From assembly GCA_039933635.1 (NCBI GenBank), contig JBDTNQ010000045.1, positions 1 through 31,463 of the forward strand: DNA of 31,463 nt, read 5' to 3'. Positions 1 to 7,977 of this stretch are shown here, one piece after another. The position numbers and the translations under genes were made by a program. This stretch comes from JBDTNQ01 sp039933635. Its GTDB lineage: Bacteria; Acidobacteriota; Vicinamibacteria; Vicinamibacterales; SCN-69-37. Below the pieces are notes generated by a model. It had not been told where the DNA came from and did no database searches. It saw only the letters and a list, made by a program, of their open reading frames with translations. Position 1 is the first letter of the stretch. Each line of letters opens with the position of its first letter.

Positions 1-24
1 GTCCCCTGGTCCCCTGGTCCCCTC
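1..24. repeat. Octamer tandem repeat, 3 units, cut by the window edge
   Basis: Three consecutive 8-bp units: GTCCCCTG twice and GTCCCCTC once. The last base of the array is also the last base of the urtE stop codon (TAG, read on the minus strand), so the array begins exactly where the gene ends. The same unit type forms the 17-copy array at 10150-10285. The array probably continues to the left of the window. Confidence 0.75.
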
Positions 25-719
25 TAAACGCTGAGGTGGTTCTTCACGACCGCATCCGTCAGGTCCCCGATGGGCCCGCTCGCCACGTTCCGCCCCTTCT
101 CGAGGATGCAGAACTCGCTGGCCACGCGGCGCGCAAACGGGAGCTTCTGCTCAACCAGCAGCACGGTGAGACCGTCGTCCTGATTCAGGCGAAGGAGGAC
201 ATCACCGATTTCGTGGACGATATTCGGCTGGATGCCCTCGGTCGGCTCGTCGAGAATCAGCAGGCTTGGCTCCAGCACGAGCGCCCGGCCGATGGCGAGC
301 TGCTGTTGCTGGCCGCCTGAGAGGTCGCCACCGCGCCTGGTGCGCATCTTCTTCAACACGGGAAACATCTCGAAGATGCGCGGCGGAATGGCTTTCGGCC
401 CGCGCTTGCGGATACCGAGGCCGACGCGGAGATTCTCTTCGACGGTCAGTTGCGGGAAGATGTCGCGGCCTTGGGGCACGTAGCCAATCCCCGCGCGCGC
501 GCGCGCCTCAGCCGACTGCTTCGTCAACTCGGCGGCGTCGAAGGTGATGGCGCCTGACTCGATGGGCAGCAGGCCCATGATGCACTTCAGCAGGGTGGTC
601 TTGCCCATGCCGTTGCGGCCCATGAGACACGTGCGCGATCCCGCGCGCACGTTCAGCGTCACATCCCACAGGGTGTGACTGCCGCCGTATGACTGATTTA
701 ATCCTTGTACGCCCAGCAC
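24..719 (-). CDS. urtE: Urea ABC transporter ATP-binding protein UrtE
   Basis: One of the two cytoplasmic ATPases that power urea uptake through the UrtBC membrane pore. Over 231 residues it shows Walker A (GRNGMGKT, about 34-41), the ABC signature LSGGQ (about 133-137) and Walker B LLILDEP. The sequence DEPTEGIQPN just after Walker B is the hallmark that separates UrtE from LivF amino-acid transporters. I chose the GTG at 719: it lies 2 bp after the urtD stop and has GGAG 7 nt upstream. A longer open frame runs upstream to 1277, but that part only mirrors urtD. It is the last gene of the porin-urtABCDE operon; an 8-bp repeat array starts at its stop codon. Confidence 0.95.
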   Translation of the reverse strand: MLGVQGLNQSYGGSHTLWDVTLNVRAGSRTCLMGRNGMGKTTLLKCIMGLLPIESGAITFDAAELTKQSAEARARAGIGYVPQGRDIFPQLTVEENLRVGLGIRKRGPKAIPPRIFEMFPVLKKMRTRRGGDLSGGQQQQLAIGRALVLEPSLLILDEPTEGIQPNIVHEIGDVLLRLNQDDGLTVLLVEQKLPFARRVASEFCILEKGRNVASGPIGDLTDAVVKNHLSV

Positions 720-721
720 GG

Positions 722-1468
722 TTACGCTCCGAGATAGACCTCGATCACCCGCTGATCGTTCTGCACATCGTCCATGCTGCCTTCGGCCAGCACACGGCCC
801 TCGTGCAACACCGTCACGCGTCTGGCGATCGAACGCACGAACTCCATGTCGTGCTCGACCACCACGACGGAGTGTTTGCCCGCGAGCGACAGCATCAGTT
901 CGGCCGTGCGCTCGGTCTCCTGCGGGGTCATGCCTGCGACGGGCTCGTCGATCAGGAGCAGCTCGGGCTCCTGCATCAGCAGCATGCCGATCTCCAGCCA
1001 TTGCTTCTGGCCGTGCGCAAGCGTCCGCGCGAGCGTCGTCCGCTTCTCCGCCAGGCCGATCGTCTCGAGGACACGCTCGATCTTGTCCCGCTGCTCCCCG
1101 CTCAGCCGTGCCCGCAGCACCTGCCAGAACGATCGCGGTCCGGCCAATGCGAGTTCGAGGTTCTCGAAGACGTTCAAGTACTCGAACACGGTGGGCTTCT
1201 GGAACTTTCGCCCAATGCCGGCCCGCGCGATGTCTGGCTCGTTCATCTGAAGCAGGTCCAGCTGGCGCCCGAACCACGCGGTGCCACTGTCAGGTTTCGT
1301 CTTGCCCGTGACCACGTCCATCATGGTCGTCTTGCCTGCGCCGTTCGGGCCGATGATGCAGCGCAACTCACCCGGTTCGACGTAGAGCGTCAATGCGTCC
1401 AGCGCCTTGAACCCATCGAAGCTGACCGTGAGGTGCTCGAGATAGAGGATGTGCTCGCGGTCGCTCAT
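722..1468 (-). CDS. urtD: Urea ABC transporter ATP-binding protein UrtD
   Basis: Second ATPase of the urea importer, 248 residues, the usual size. Walker A is GPNGAGKT at about 40-47. The signature region LAHGQKQWLEIG at about 150-161 replaces the usual LSGGQ with the HGQKQWLEI form typical of UrtD. Walker B is LLLIDEP (about 170-176), followed by VAGMTPQET, also characteristic of UrtD. The ATG start overlaps the end of urtC by 4 bp (ATGA), implying translational coupling. It pairs with UrtE as a heterodimer in known systems. Confidence 0.95.
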   Translation of the reverse strand: MSDREHILYLEHLTVSFDGFKALDALTLYVEPGELRCIIGPNGAGKTTMMDVVTGKTKPDSGTAWFGRQLDLLQMNEPDIARAGIGRKFQKPTVFEYLNVFENLELALAGPRSFWQVLRARLSGEQRDKIERVLETIGLAEKRTTLARTLAHGQKQWLEIGMLLMQEPELLLIDEPVAGMTPQETERTAELMLSLAGKHSVVVVEHDMEFVRSIARRVTVLHEGRVLAEGSMDDVQNDQRVIEVYLGA

Positions 1469-2565
1469 GCCTGCTCCTTCGAGGAGCGCACAAGCCCCGT
1501 GATGCCGCGCGGCAGAAACAACGTGACCAGGATGAAGAGCGCACCCAGCGCGTACAGCCAGATCTCGGGAAACGCCCCGGTGAAGTACGTCTTGGCGTAG
1601 TTGACGACGATGGCGCCGAGGGCGGCGCCGAAGAGGGTGGCGCGCCCCCCGACGGCCACCCAGATGACCACCTCAATCGAGTTGATTGGCGCGAACTCAC
1701 CGGGGTTGATGATGCCAACCTGTGGCACATAGAGCGCGCCGGCGATGCCGGCGATCACGGCGGACATCACGAAGATCCAGAGCTTGTACGACTCGACGGG
1801 ATAGCCGAGAAAGCGGGTCCGGCTCTCCGCATCACGCACGGCCCGAATGACGCGACCGGCGCGGGACGTCAACAGATAGCGGCTGAACACATAGCTGGCG
1901 GCAAGGGCCAGGATCGTCGCGACGACCAGGGTGACGCGCACGCGGTTCAAGTGCAGATCGAATCCGAGGATCTCCTTGAAATCAGTGAAACCGTTGTTGC
2001 CCCCGAATCCCATGTCGTTCCGGAAGAAGGCGAGCATCAGCGCGTAACTGAGCGCCTGCGTCATGATCGACAAATACACGCCCGTCACGCGCGAGCGGAA
2101 CGCCAGCCAGCCGAACACGAGGGCGAGCACGCCCGGTACCAACACCATCATCAGCGCCGCGAACCAGAAGTGATTGAAGCCGTACCAGAACCAGGGCAGG
2201 CTCTTCCAGTTCAGGAACACCATGAAGTCCGGCAGGACCGGATCGCCGTAGACGCCTCGCGAGCCGATCTGGCGCATGAGATACATGCCCATCGCGTAGC
2301 CCCCGAGTGAGAAGAACGCGGCGTGCCCCAGGCTGAGAATGCCGCAGTAGCCCCAGATGAGATCGACCGCCAGCGCCAGCATGGCGTAGCAGAGGTACTT
2401 GCCGATCAACGTCAGCGCGTATGGTGACAGATGGAACGCCGACCCTTCCGGTACGACCAGCGCGAGCACGGGCAGCAGAACGGCGGCGATGGCCAGCAAT
2501 CCGAGCAGGATCAGACCGCCGCGGTCCTCACGCAGCGGGGCCGGAACGTATCGTGATGACAGCAC
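1465..2565 (-). CDS. urtC: Urea ABC transporter permease UrtC
   Basis: Inner-membrane permease of the LivM family, 366 residues, with about ten hydrophobic segments. The stretch YCGILSLGHAAFFSLGGYAMG is conserved in UrtC. The conserved cytoplasmic loop near RAVRDAESRTRFLGYPVESYKL is where the ATPases are expected to dock. The start is a GTG that overlaps the urtB TAG stop by one base. The C-terminus overlaps the urtD start by 4 bp. With UrtB it forms the urea path across the membrane. Confidence 0.94.
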   Translation of the reverse strand: MLSSRYVPAPLREDRGGLILLGLLAIAAVLLPVLALVVPEGSAFHLSPYALTLIGKYLCYAMLALAVDLIWGYCGILSLGHAAFFSLGGYAMGMYLMRQIGSRGVYGDPVLPDFMVFLNWKSLPWFWYGFNHFWFAALMMVLVPGVLALVFGWLAFRSRVTGVYLSIMTQALSYALMLAFFRNDMGFGGNNGFTDFKEILGFDLHLNRVRVTLVVATILALAASYVFSRYLLTSRAGRVIRAVRDAESRTRFLGYPVESYKLWIFVMSAVIAGIAGALYVPQVGIINPGEFAPINSIEVVIWVAVGGRATLFGAALGAIVVNYAKTYFTGAFPEIWLYALGALFILVTLFLPRGITGLVRSSKEQA

Positions 2566-4232
2566 TAGGAATTGTTCTCCGCCGCTCGGCCGGTTTGCGG
2601 AAAGAGCCCGCGCGGCCGGCGCTGGATGAAGAGAATGAGGGCGACCAGCACGAGGATCTTGGCCAGCACGGCCCCGGCATACGGCTCGAGGACCTTGTTG
2701 ACGATGCCCATCGACATGCCGCCGATTAGAGCGCCCCAGAGATTGCCCACGCCGCCAAAGACGACGACCATGAACGAGTCGATGATGTAGGACTGTCCCA
2801 GGTTCGGGCCGACGTTCGTCAGTTGGCTGAGCGCGACACCGGCCACGCCGGCGATGCCCGAGCCCAGACCGAACGTCATCGCATCCACCCAGCGGCTGCG
2901 GATGCCCATGGCACGCGCCATGGTCCGGTTCTGCGATACGGCGCGGATGTCGAGACCGAGGCGGGTGCGTTTCAAGACGAGCTGCAGCAGACCGAACACC
3001 AGGACCGTGAAGGCAATGATGTAGAGCCGGTTGTAGGTCAGGCTCAAGGCACTGTTGATTTGCAGGGTGCCGCTCATCCAGGTCGGGGTGATGACCGAGC
3101 GGTTCAGCGCTGAGAAAATCGAACGGACGCCCTGCTGCAGCACGAGGCTCACGCCGAAAGTCGCAAGCAGCGTTTCGAGCGGCCGGCCATACAGGAAGCG
3201 GATGATGGTGCGTTCGATGAGGATGCCCACAAGGCCTGAGACGAGAAACGCCGCGGGAATCGCGACGAAGATCGAGGCGTCGATGTGCGCGGGCATCAGC
3301 GTCTGCACCACGTAGGTCGTGTACGCACCGAGCATCATGAGTTCGCCGTGGGCCATGTTGATGACGCCCATGACGCCGAAGGTGATGCCCAGCCCAATCG
3401 CGACGAGCACCAGCACCGATCCGAGACTCAGCCCGAAGAAGAGGGTTTCAACGAGCGAGTACAGCCAGCGTGAGGATTCGATGGCTTTGACGGCGTCGGC
3501 CGCCGCGGCACGGATGTCCTGGTCGGGTTCCGTGAACTCGCCGGCGTCCGTCTTCTCCAGGAGCGCGGCCAGCCGGTTGCGGGCCTCGGTGCTGAGGCGC
3601 GTCTTGAGCGTGGCGATGGCTTGGAGCCGCGCGGCCTTGTCCGTGCCGTCGAGCACGGCCATCGCGAGCCCCGTGTCGATGTCGCGGCGCACGGTCGGAT
3701 CCTGCTCCACCGCGATGCGCTGTTGCAGCAACGCCGTCGTCGATTCGTCAATGGACCCGAGGAGTTCGTGCACGGCCTCACGGCGGACGGTGACGTCGGG
3801 GCTCGCCAGTCCGAAGCGTGCGGCGGCCATCCGCAGCACCCGTCGCAGCTTGTTGTTTGTCCCGATCTTGGAGAGGTCGTCGCGCGGACTCGAGCCCGCG
3901 GACTTGAGCGTCAGTGGATCGAGGAGCTGCAGGGTCGTGAGCGTGTCGTCAGCCGATACGACCACGAAGACCTTTTGGTCGCTGCTTCGGACGAACAGGC
4001 GATCCTCGAGAAAGGCGCCGAGGACCTGCCGGGTGCTGGCATGTGTGCCGGCAGACATCTGCTCGACGATCTGCTCTTTCTCGGTGTAGCCGCCGTCGCG
4101 CAGCCCTCCGAGCCAGGCGGTGAACGCTTCGTCGGTGGTCTGCGCATGAGCAGCCCGGCCGGAGAACAGGAGAAGCACCGCGACGAGCAGCGGCACCAGG
4201 TGCCGCTGCCCGCCACGAAACGTGTGTGTCAC
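2565..4232 (-). CDS. urtB: Urea ABC transporter permease UrtB with periplasmic N-terminal domain
   Basis: Permease of the LivH family, 555 residues. Residues 1-30 form a signal peptide (VPLLVAVLLLFSGRAAHA). Residues about 31-255 are a soluble, probably periplasmic region rich in helical repeats with a HEAT-like look (VRREAVHELL, RLQAIATLK, IRAAAADAVKAI). From about 258 onward come the transmembrane segments with the LivH motif GVMGVINMAHGELMMLGAY. UrtB proteins with this long N-terminal domain are known from many bacteria, so this is not a fusion unique to this genome. I chose the GTG at 4232, whose GTGA overlaps the urtA stop, over an earlier start inside urtA, because it places the signal peptide at the N-terminus. 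Confidence 0.94.
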   Translation of the reverse strand: MTHTFRGGQRHLVPLLVAVLLLFSGRAAHAQTTDEAFTAWLGGLRDGGYTEKEQIVEQMSAGTHASTRQVLGAFLEDRLFVRSSDQKVFVVVSADDTLTTLQLLDPLTLKSAGSSPRDDLSKIGTNNKLRRVLRMAAARFGLASPDVTVRREAVHELLGSIDESTTALLQQRIAVEQDPTVRRDIDTGLAMAVLDGTDKAARLQAIATLKTRLSTEARNRLAALLEKTDAGEFTEPDQDIRAAAADAVKAIESSRWLYSLVETLFFGLSLGSVLVLVAIGLGITFGVMGVINMAHGELMMLGAYTTYVVQTLMPAHIDASIFVAIPAAFLVSGLVGILIERTIIRFLYGRPLETLLATFGVSLVLQQGVRSIFSALNRSVITPTWMSGTLQINSALSLTYNRLYIIAFTVLVFGLLQLVLKRTRLGLDIRAVSQNRTMARAMGIRSRWVDAMTFGLGSGIAGVAGVALSQLTNVGPNLGQSYIIDSFMVVVFGGVGNLWGALIGGMSMGIVNKVLEPYAGAVLAKILVLVALILFIQRRPRGLFPQTGRAAENNS

Positions 4233-5515
4233 TTGAAGTTCTGACCCGAGCACACCTTGGTCTTGGTGTTGTAGTTGCCGCACTTCAGGGTCACCCAGTC
4301 AGCGGTGATGTCCTTGCTGCCCGGCAGGAAGTCCGACCACGCATCACCCGGCACGGTGCCCGGCGTCTTCCATACGACGTCGAACATGCCGTCTGCGCGG
4401 ACCTCACCGATGTACACCGGCTTGGTGATGTGGTGGTTCGGCAGGAGCTTGGCGATGCCGCCCGTCAGGTTTGGCGTCTCGAGCCCTGGCAGGGCCGCCA
4501 GCACCTTCGTCACGTCCGTCGACTGCGCCTTTTCGACCGCCTTCACCCACAGATTGAAGCCGATGTAGTGCGCTTCCATCGGGTCGTTGGTCGTGCGCTT
4601 CGGGTTCTTGATGTAGGCGTGCCACTGGTCGATGAACGCCTTGTTGGCGGGCGTGCTGATGCTCTCGAAGTAGTTCCACGCCGCGAGGTGACCGACGAGC
4701 GGCTTGGTGTCGAGACCCGAGAGCTCTTCCTCGCCGACCGAGAAGGCCACCACCGGGATGTCCTCGGCAGAGATCTTCTGGTTGCCGAGTTCCTTGTAGA
4801 ACGGCACGTTCGCGTCGCCGTTAATCGTCGAGACGACCGCCGTCTTCTTGCCGGCCGAGCCGAACTTCTTGATGGCCGCGACGCGCGTCTGCCAGTCGGC
4901 GTGTCCGAACGGCGTGTAGTTGATCGAGATGTCCGCCGGAGCCACGCCCTTCGCCAGGAGGTACGCCTCGAGGATCTTGTTCGTCGTGCGCGGGTAGACG
5001 TAGTCCGTCCCCTCCAGCACCCAGCGCTTCACCGCGACGTCCTTCATCAGGTAGTCGACGGCGGGAATCGCCTGCTGATTGGGCGCCGCGCCCGTGTAGA
5101 TCACGTTCTTCGAGGATTCCTCGCCCTCGTACTGGACGGGATAGAACAGCAGACCGTTGTCCTTCTCGAAGACCGGCAGAACGGACTTGCGCGAGACGGA
5201 CGTCCAGCAGCCGAACACGACGGCGACCTTGTCCTTCTCGAGCAGCTGCGCCGCCTTCTCGGCGAACAGCGGCCAGTTCGAGGCCGGATCGACGACAACC
5301 GCCTCGAGCTTCTTGCCGAGGAGGCCGCCCTTCTTGTTCTGGGCGTCGATCATCATGAGCACCGTGTCTTTCAGCGTGGTCTCGCTGATGGCCATGGTGC
5401 CGGAGAGAGAGTGCAGGACGCCGATCTTGATCGTCTCCTGCGCGGCCGAGACTTTGAGATACGCCGCCGAGGCCACGATCAGGGCCGCGGCCAGCCACAC
5501 CTGTCTACGCTTCAT
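4229..5515 (-). CDS. urtA: Urea ABC transporter substrate-binding protein UrtA
   Basis: Periplasmic urea receptor, 428 residues, normal for UrtA. A signal peptide covers about residues 1-25 (LAAALIVASAAYLKVSAA). The mature start IKIGVLHSLSGTMAISE, the segment VFGCWTSVSRKSVLPVFE and LLFYPVQYEGEESSKNVIYTGAAPNQQ are diagnostic for UrtA rather than branched-chain amino-acid or amide-binding relatives (FmdD, AmiC). It lies 30 bp behind the porin gene and overlaps urtB by 4 bp. The high GC content leaves a full-length open frame on the opposite strand, which I regard as a shadow. Confidence 0.96.
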   Translation of the reverse strand: MKRRQVWLAAALIVASAAYLKVSAAQETIKIGVLHSLSGTMAISETTLKDTVLMMIDAQNKKGGLLGKKLEAVVVDPASNWPLFAEKAAQLLEKDKVAVVFGCWTSVSRKSVLPVFEKDNGLLFYPVQYEGEESSKNVIYTGAAPNQQAIPAVDYLMKDVAVKRWVLEGTDYVYPRTTNKILEAYLLAKGVAPADISINYTPFGHADWQTRVAAIKKFGSAGKKTAVVSTINGDANVPFYKELGNQKISAEDIPVVAFSVGEEELSGLDTKPLVGHLAAWNYFESISTPANKAFIDQWHAYIKNPKRTTNDPMEAHYIGFNLWVKAVEKAQSTDVTKVLAALPGLETPNLTGGIAKLLPNHHITKPVYIGEVRADGMFDVVWKTPGTVPGDAWSDFLPGSKDITADWVTLKCGNYNTKTKVCSGQNFK

Positions 5516-5545
5516 AATCTGTAACTCCTTGGACTGAGTGAGGTC

Positions 5546-6625
5546 TTACATCTGAATCTGGAGACCAACGCCGGCCTGATTGAAGTTCGTCTTCACCGCG
5601 GAGAACGTGGTGTTGCGGAAGAAGAACATCAGGCGCGCGTTGAACTCTTTCATCACGTAGTTGAAGTTGAACTCGGTGGTCTTCTGGTCGTAGTCCGGAT
5701 TGATCACCGTCAGGCCCTTGCTGAAGTTGGCCTTCGCGAACTTGCCGAGGACTTCGAACGCCCCCATCGCGTTGGCCGGCTTCGCGAACAGATAGCTCGC
5801 CAGGAGGTAGCCGCCCTTGCTGTTGCCGTACTTGGAGTCGTAGCCCCCGAGCTGGTCGTAGTTGGCGAACTCGCTCTCGACCGAGAAGCTCGCGCCGTTG
5901 CCCAGCTTCTTCTCGAGCAGGAAATCCGCGCTCGAGGCCGTGTTGCCGTCCTGCGCCTGCACGGCGCCGCCGATCGCGAGCAGATTCTTGCCGCCGTAGT
6001 AGGTGCCGTTCAGGTAGTAGCCGCCTTCTGGATCCCAGAAATCAACCTGCGCCCTTGCGGCCACGAGCACCTTGTCGTTGCCCGTCGACGACGCGCCGTC
6101 GAAGACGCCGCCCGACAGTTTCACCTTGCCGAACTGTCCCCAGTACATCGCGCCGTCATCGCGGCCCGTGGTCACGAAGGGATAACCGTCCTGGACGCCG
6201 TCCGTATAGACCGCCCAGCTGTGGGAGTAGTACGGACCGTAGAGGTTCGCGCGGTCGCTCGGGGGAAGGAACCGGCCGAACCAGATGTTCATCTTGTCCG
6301 ACGTCGAAATGCGAGCCACGGCGTCGATCACGCCGATGTGGCTGGTCGCGCCGTCGTACTCGGTGTTGAACATGAAGGTGATCTGCTTGGTGACCGGTCC
6401 GCTCACGTACAGACGAGCGCTGTTCACGACGAAGGATGCCGTCGTGTCCCCGCCATCGGGGGTGGTGGCGCGAAAACTGGTCTGCAGACCGGCGCCGAGC
6501 GTCACGGCGGGGGCCGACTGCGCCAGCGCGGGCGAGGCGGTCATGAGGAGAGCGCCCGCGCAGATCGCGGGGAGAGATCGTTCGAAACACCGGGCCGGCA
6601 GACCGCCGACACGTCGGATGCGCAT
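5546..6625 (-). CDS. Outer-membrane porin, first gene of the urt operon
   Basis: Predicted beta-barrel porin of 359 residues with a signal peptide (cleavage near SPALAQ, about residue 35). The mature part has alternating aromatic/hydrophobic strands, Gly- and Tyr-rich loops (FGRFLPPSDRANLYGPYYSH, YYLNGTYYGGKNL) and ends in a hydrophobic strand, VGLQIQM. The PSDRANLYGPYY region resembles the phosphate-selective/OprO-OprP-like porin superfamily. I chose the ATG at 6625 because it has GAAGGG 8 nt upstream; a start 57 bp earlier lacks this. The gap to urtA is only 30 bp, so it is very likely co-transcribed and supplies the outer-membrane step for urea or short amides (inference). Confidence 0.85.
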   Translation of the reverse strand: MRIRRVGGLPARCFERSLPAICAGALLMTASPALAQSAPAVTLGAGLQTSFRATTPDGGDTTASFVVNSARLYVSGPVTKQITFMFNTEYDGATSHIGVIDAVARISTSDKMNIWFGRFLPPSDRANLYGPYYSHSWAVYTDGVQDGYPFVTTGRDDGAMYWGQFGKVKLSGGVFDGASSTGNDKVLVAARAQVDFWDPEGGYYLNGTYYGGKNLLAIGGAVQAQDGNTASSADFLLEKKLGNGASFSVESEFANYDQLGGYDSKYGNSKGGYLLASYLFAKPANAMGAFEVLGKFAKANFSKGLTVINPDYDQKTTEFNFNYVMKEFNARLMFFFRNTTFSAVKTNFNQAGVGLQIQM

Positions 6626-6690
6626 GAGGAATCCCTTCGGGAAAATGGCGCGAGAAGCGCCTGGTGGAGTAACGGGTGCCATGTATCAGT

Positions 6691-6713
6691 CACACGCGCG
6701 TTGCACGCGTGTG
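6691..6713. promoter_or_regulatory. Inverted repeat in the predicted 5' leader of porin-urt
   Basis: Arms CACACGCG (6691-6698) and CGCGTGTG (6706-6713) are exact reverse complements with a 7-nt spacer. It sits between the sigma-54-like promoter and the porin start and would begin close to the expected transcription start. It may be an operator or a 5'-end stabilising hairpin. The sequence does not tell which. Confidence 0.45.
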
Positions 6714-6724
6714 CATACCCTGAC

Positions 6725-6740
6725 TGCAAGCGGCGGTCCA
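6725..6740 (-). promoter_or_regulatory. Candidate sigma-54 (-24/-12) promoter of porin-urtABCDE
   Basis: Read on the minus strand the sequence is TGGACC-N5-TTGCA. Compared with the sigma-54 consensus TGGCAC-N5-TTGCA the invariant GG and GC are present with exact spacing, the -12 element is perfect and only two positions of the -24 element differ. It lies about 100 bp upstream of the porin ATG in the correct direction. Urea uptake is commonly under NtrC/RpoN nitrogen control, so the context fits. I could not identify a convincing NtrC-type activator site upstream. Confidence 0.45.
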
Positions 6741-6800
6741 CGTCACGCCAGGGCCGTTCGACGAATTCCCTAGGCAAATCGCACGGGCGCGTCCGATCTA

Positions 6801-6818
6801 ACAGACATTTATGTCCGT
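6801..6818. promoter_or_regulatory. Inverted repeat, possible operator upstream of porin-urt
   Basis: ACAGACAT (6801-6808) and ATGTCCGT (6811-6818) are reverse complements with one mismatch around a TT centre; the inner GACAT/ATGTC is exact. It lies about 60-75 bp upstream of the sigma-54-like element, a position suited to an activator or repressor. No known regulator motif is recognised. Confidence 0.3.
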
Positions 6819-7002
6819 GCATGTATTCGTGACGTCATTACTGTCGACTCGCACTCCGAAAGACACACGTCACCCCGGCACGGACCAGGCTCAGGCCTGG
6901 CCCCCGCATCAGAGCTAGATCGTGTCAATGAACGGAAATGTCGTACGGATACCCGCGTTCCACAGGATTGTGAAACCGGCGCCGCGGCAGGTAGCAGCGA
7001 TG

Positions 7003-7290
7003 TCAGGCCAGCGGTGCGGGAGGAGGCAGCCGTCGGCCGCGCGACGCGATGAAGATGCCGAGCACCAGACCGCCTGCCGCACCGAGCACGCCGCCAATCA
7101 ACTGGCCGCGGATCAGCCGGCCGGTCGCATACCGGATGACCTCCGGAATCTGCACCAGGGCCTGGATCTGTGTGCCGTGCGGCAGGCCGCCCGGCTCGGT
7201 GTACCACGAGAGCGCGGGGGGCACGATGTACGACGCCGCGACGACCCCAAGCAACGCACCGAGGAGGACGAAGATAAGGGTAGTTTTCAC
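7003..7290 (-). CDS. Small membrane protein, unknown function
   Basis: 95 residues with two predicted membrane helices: about 4-24 (LIFVLLGALLGVVAASYIVPP) and about 64-84 (LIGGVLGAAGGLVLGIFIA). A soluble loop of about 40 residues lies between them, and the tail is Arg/Pro-rich. The start is GTG without a clear ribosome binding site, which lowers confidence. The second helix is rich in glycine (GGVLGAAGGLVLG), a helix-packing pattern. I do not recognise a family. It stands alone between the urt operon and a zinc-ribbon gene, all on the minus strand. Confidence 0.55.
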   Translation of the reverse strand: MKTTLIFVLLGALLGVVAASYIVPPALSWYTEPGGLPHGTQIQALVQIPEVIRYATGRLIRGQLIGGVLGAAGGLVLGIFIASRGRRLPPPAPLA

Positions 7291-7418
7291 GGGGACAGTG
7301 TAGTGCGGAGTCTAGACCTCGGAGGGCAAAGTCCGCAGTGCAAAACTGGACACGCACCGCCCGCCGGTCCTGGCCCATCCCGAAGCCAGGAGCGGCGGAG
7401 CGGTAGCGGCCGGGGGCG

Positions 7419-7754
7419 TCAGCCCGCCAGCTGCTTCATGGCGCCGACGATCGTCAGGTCGCGCCCGCGACCGGAGCGTACGGGCCGCGGCGTCGGCGTC
7501 GTGCGGAGCGCCACGGCGCGTAGGCGCTGTTCCTCGAAGGCGATTCGCCGCTGTTTTTCCTGAAGGTATCGCGCTTCATCGCGGGAGGAGTCCCACGTGC
7601 GCGTGCCGTGCGGCATCGACGCCTGCACGGGCTCCCGCCATCCACACGCTTCGCACAGGCGATGCGCGGGCATGGTTTCGGTCTTGACGGTGATGATCGT
7701 ACGTGGATGCCGGCACCAGAGTTTTTGCACCGACTGCCAGAGTGAGGCCTGCAT
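7419..7754 (-). CDS. Small cysteine-containing (zinc-ribbon-like) protein
   Basis: 111 residues. The N-terminal part contains C-x-H (WCRHP) followed about 20 residues later by C-x2-C (LCEACGW), a likely CH-CC zinc site. A charged helix with RDEARYLQEKQRRIAFEEQRL and a basic tail follow. I chose the ATG at 7754 because AGGAAGGG lies just upstream, giving a textbook ribosome binding site; a frame extending to 7826 has none. Function unknown; probably nucleic-acid or protein binding. Similar tiny cysteine-pair proteins occur at 23.1-23.6 kb. Confidence 0.6.
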   Translation of the reverse strand: MQASLWQSVQKLWCRHPRTIITVKTETMPAHRLCEACGWREPVQASMPHGTRTWDSSRDEARYLQEKQRRIAFEEQRLRAVALRTTPTPRPVRSGRGRDLTIVGAMKQLAG

Positions 7755-7932
7755 TATTCCCTTCCTGTAAGAATCCAAACGCAACAGGTAGGGGCAACTT
7801 CGATGCCGACCACTCCCCGACCGCAACTCCCCTCGAGCGAACGGGTTGCCGCCACGAAATCGCTTCTGTAATTGCAGATGTCACCCTTGACGCCGACTTC
7901 ATTCATGCTCTCAGGCGTCTACAGCCTTTGTC

Positions 7933-7974
7933 ACCGGTGAAACCGGGAGTCTTAAGACTTCCGGTTTCACCGGT
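7933..7974. repeat. 42-bp nearly perfect palindrome
   Basis: Arms ACCGGTGAAACCGG (7933-7946) and CCGGTTTCACCGGT (7961-7974) are exact reverse complements, and the 12 bp at the centre (AGTCTTAAGACT, 7948-7959) are themselves a perfect palindrome. Only the pair 7947/7960 is mismatched. It lies 3 bp beyond the stop codon of the PQQ dehydrogenase. There is no T-tract on either side, so it is not a classical intrinsic terminator, although it could form a strong 3'-end hairpin. Confidence 0.85.
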
Positions 7975-7977
7975 CTC

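Larger units (their letters stand above)
6626..7002. other. Intergenic region upstream of the porin-urt operon
   Basis: No convincing gene lies here. The part near the porin holds a candidate sigma-54 promoter and two inverted repeats, listed separately. Further out is a short hairpin with arms CCAGGC / GCCTGG around TCAG at 6885-6900. The stretch 6901-7002 shows nothing I can name. Confidence 0.6.

Noticed and set aside
4226..5524. 432-codon open frame on the plus strand opposite urtA
   Set aside because: It mirrors urtA almost exactly, is extremely rich in Arg, His and Val, and has no recognisable domain; a typical high-GC antisense shadow.
7933..7974. Intrinsic terminator
   Set aside because: The hairpin is strong, but no T-run follows on either strand, so I list it as a palindrome rather than a terminator.
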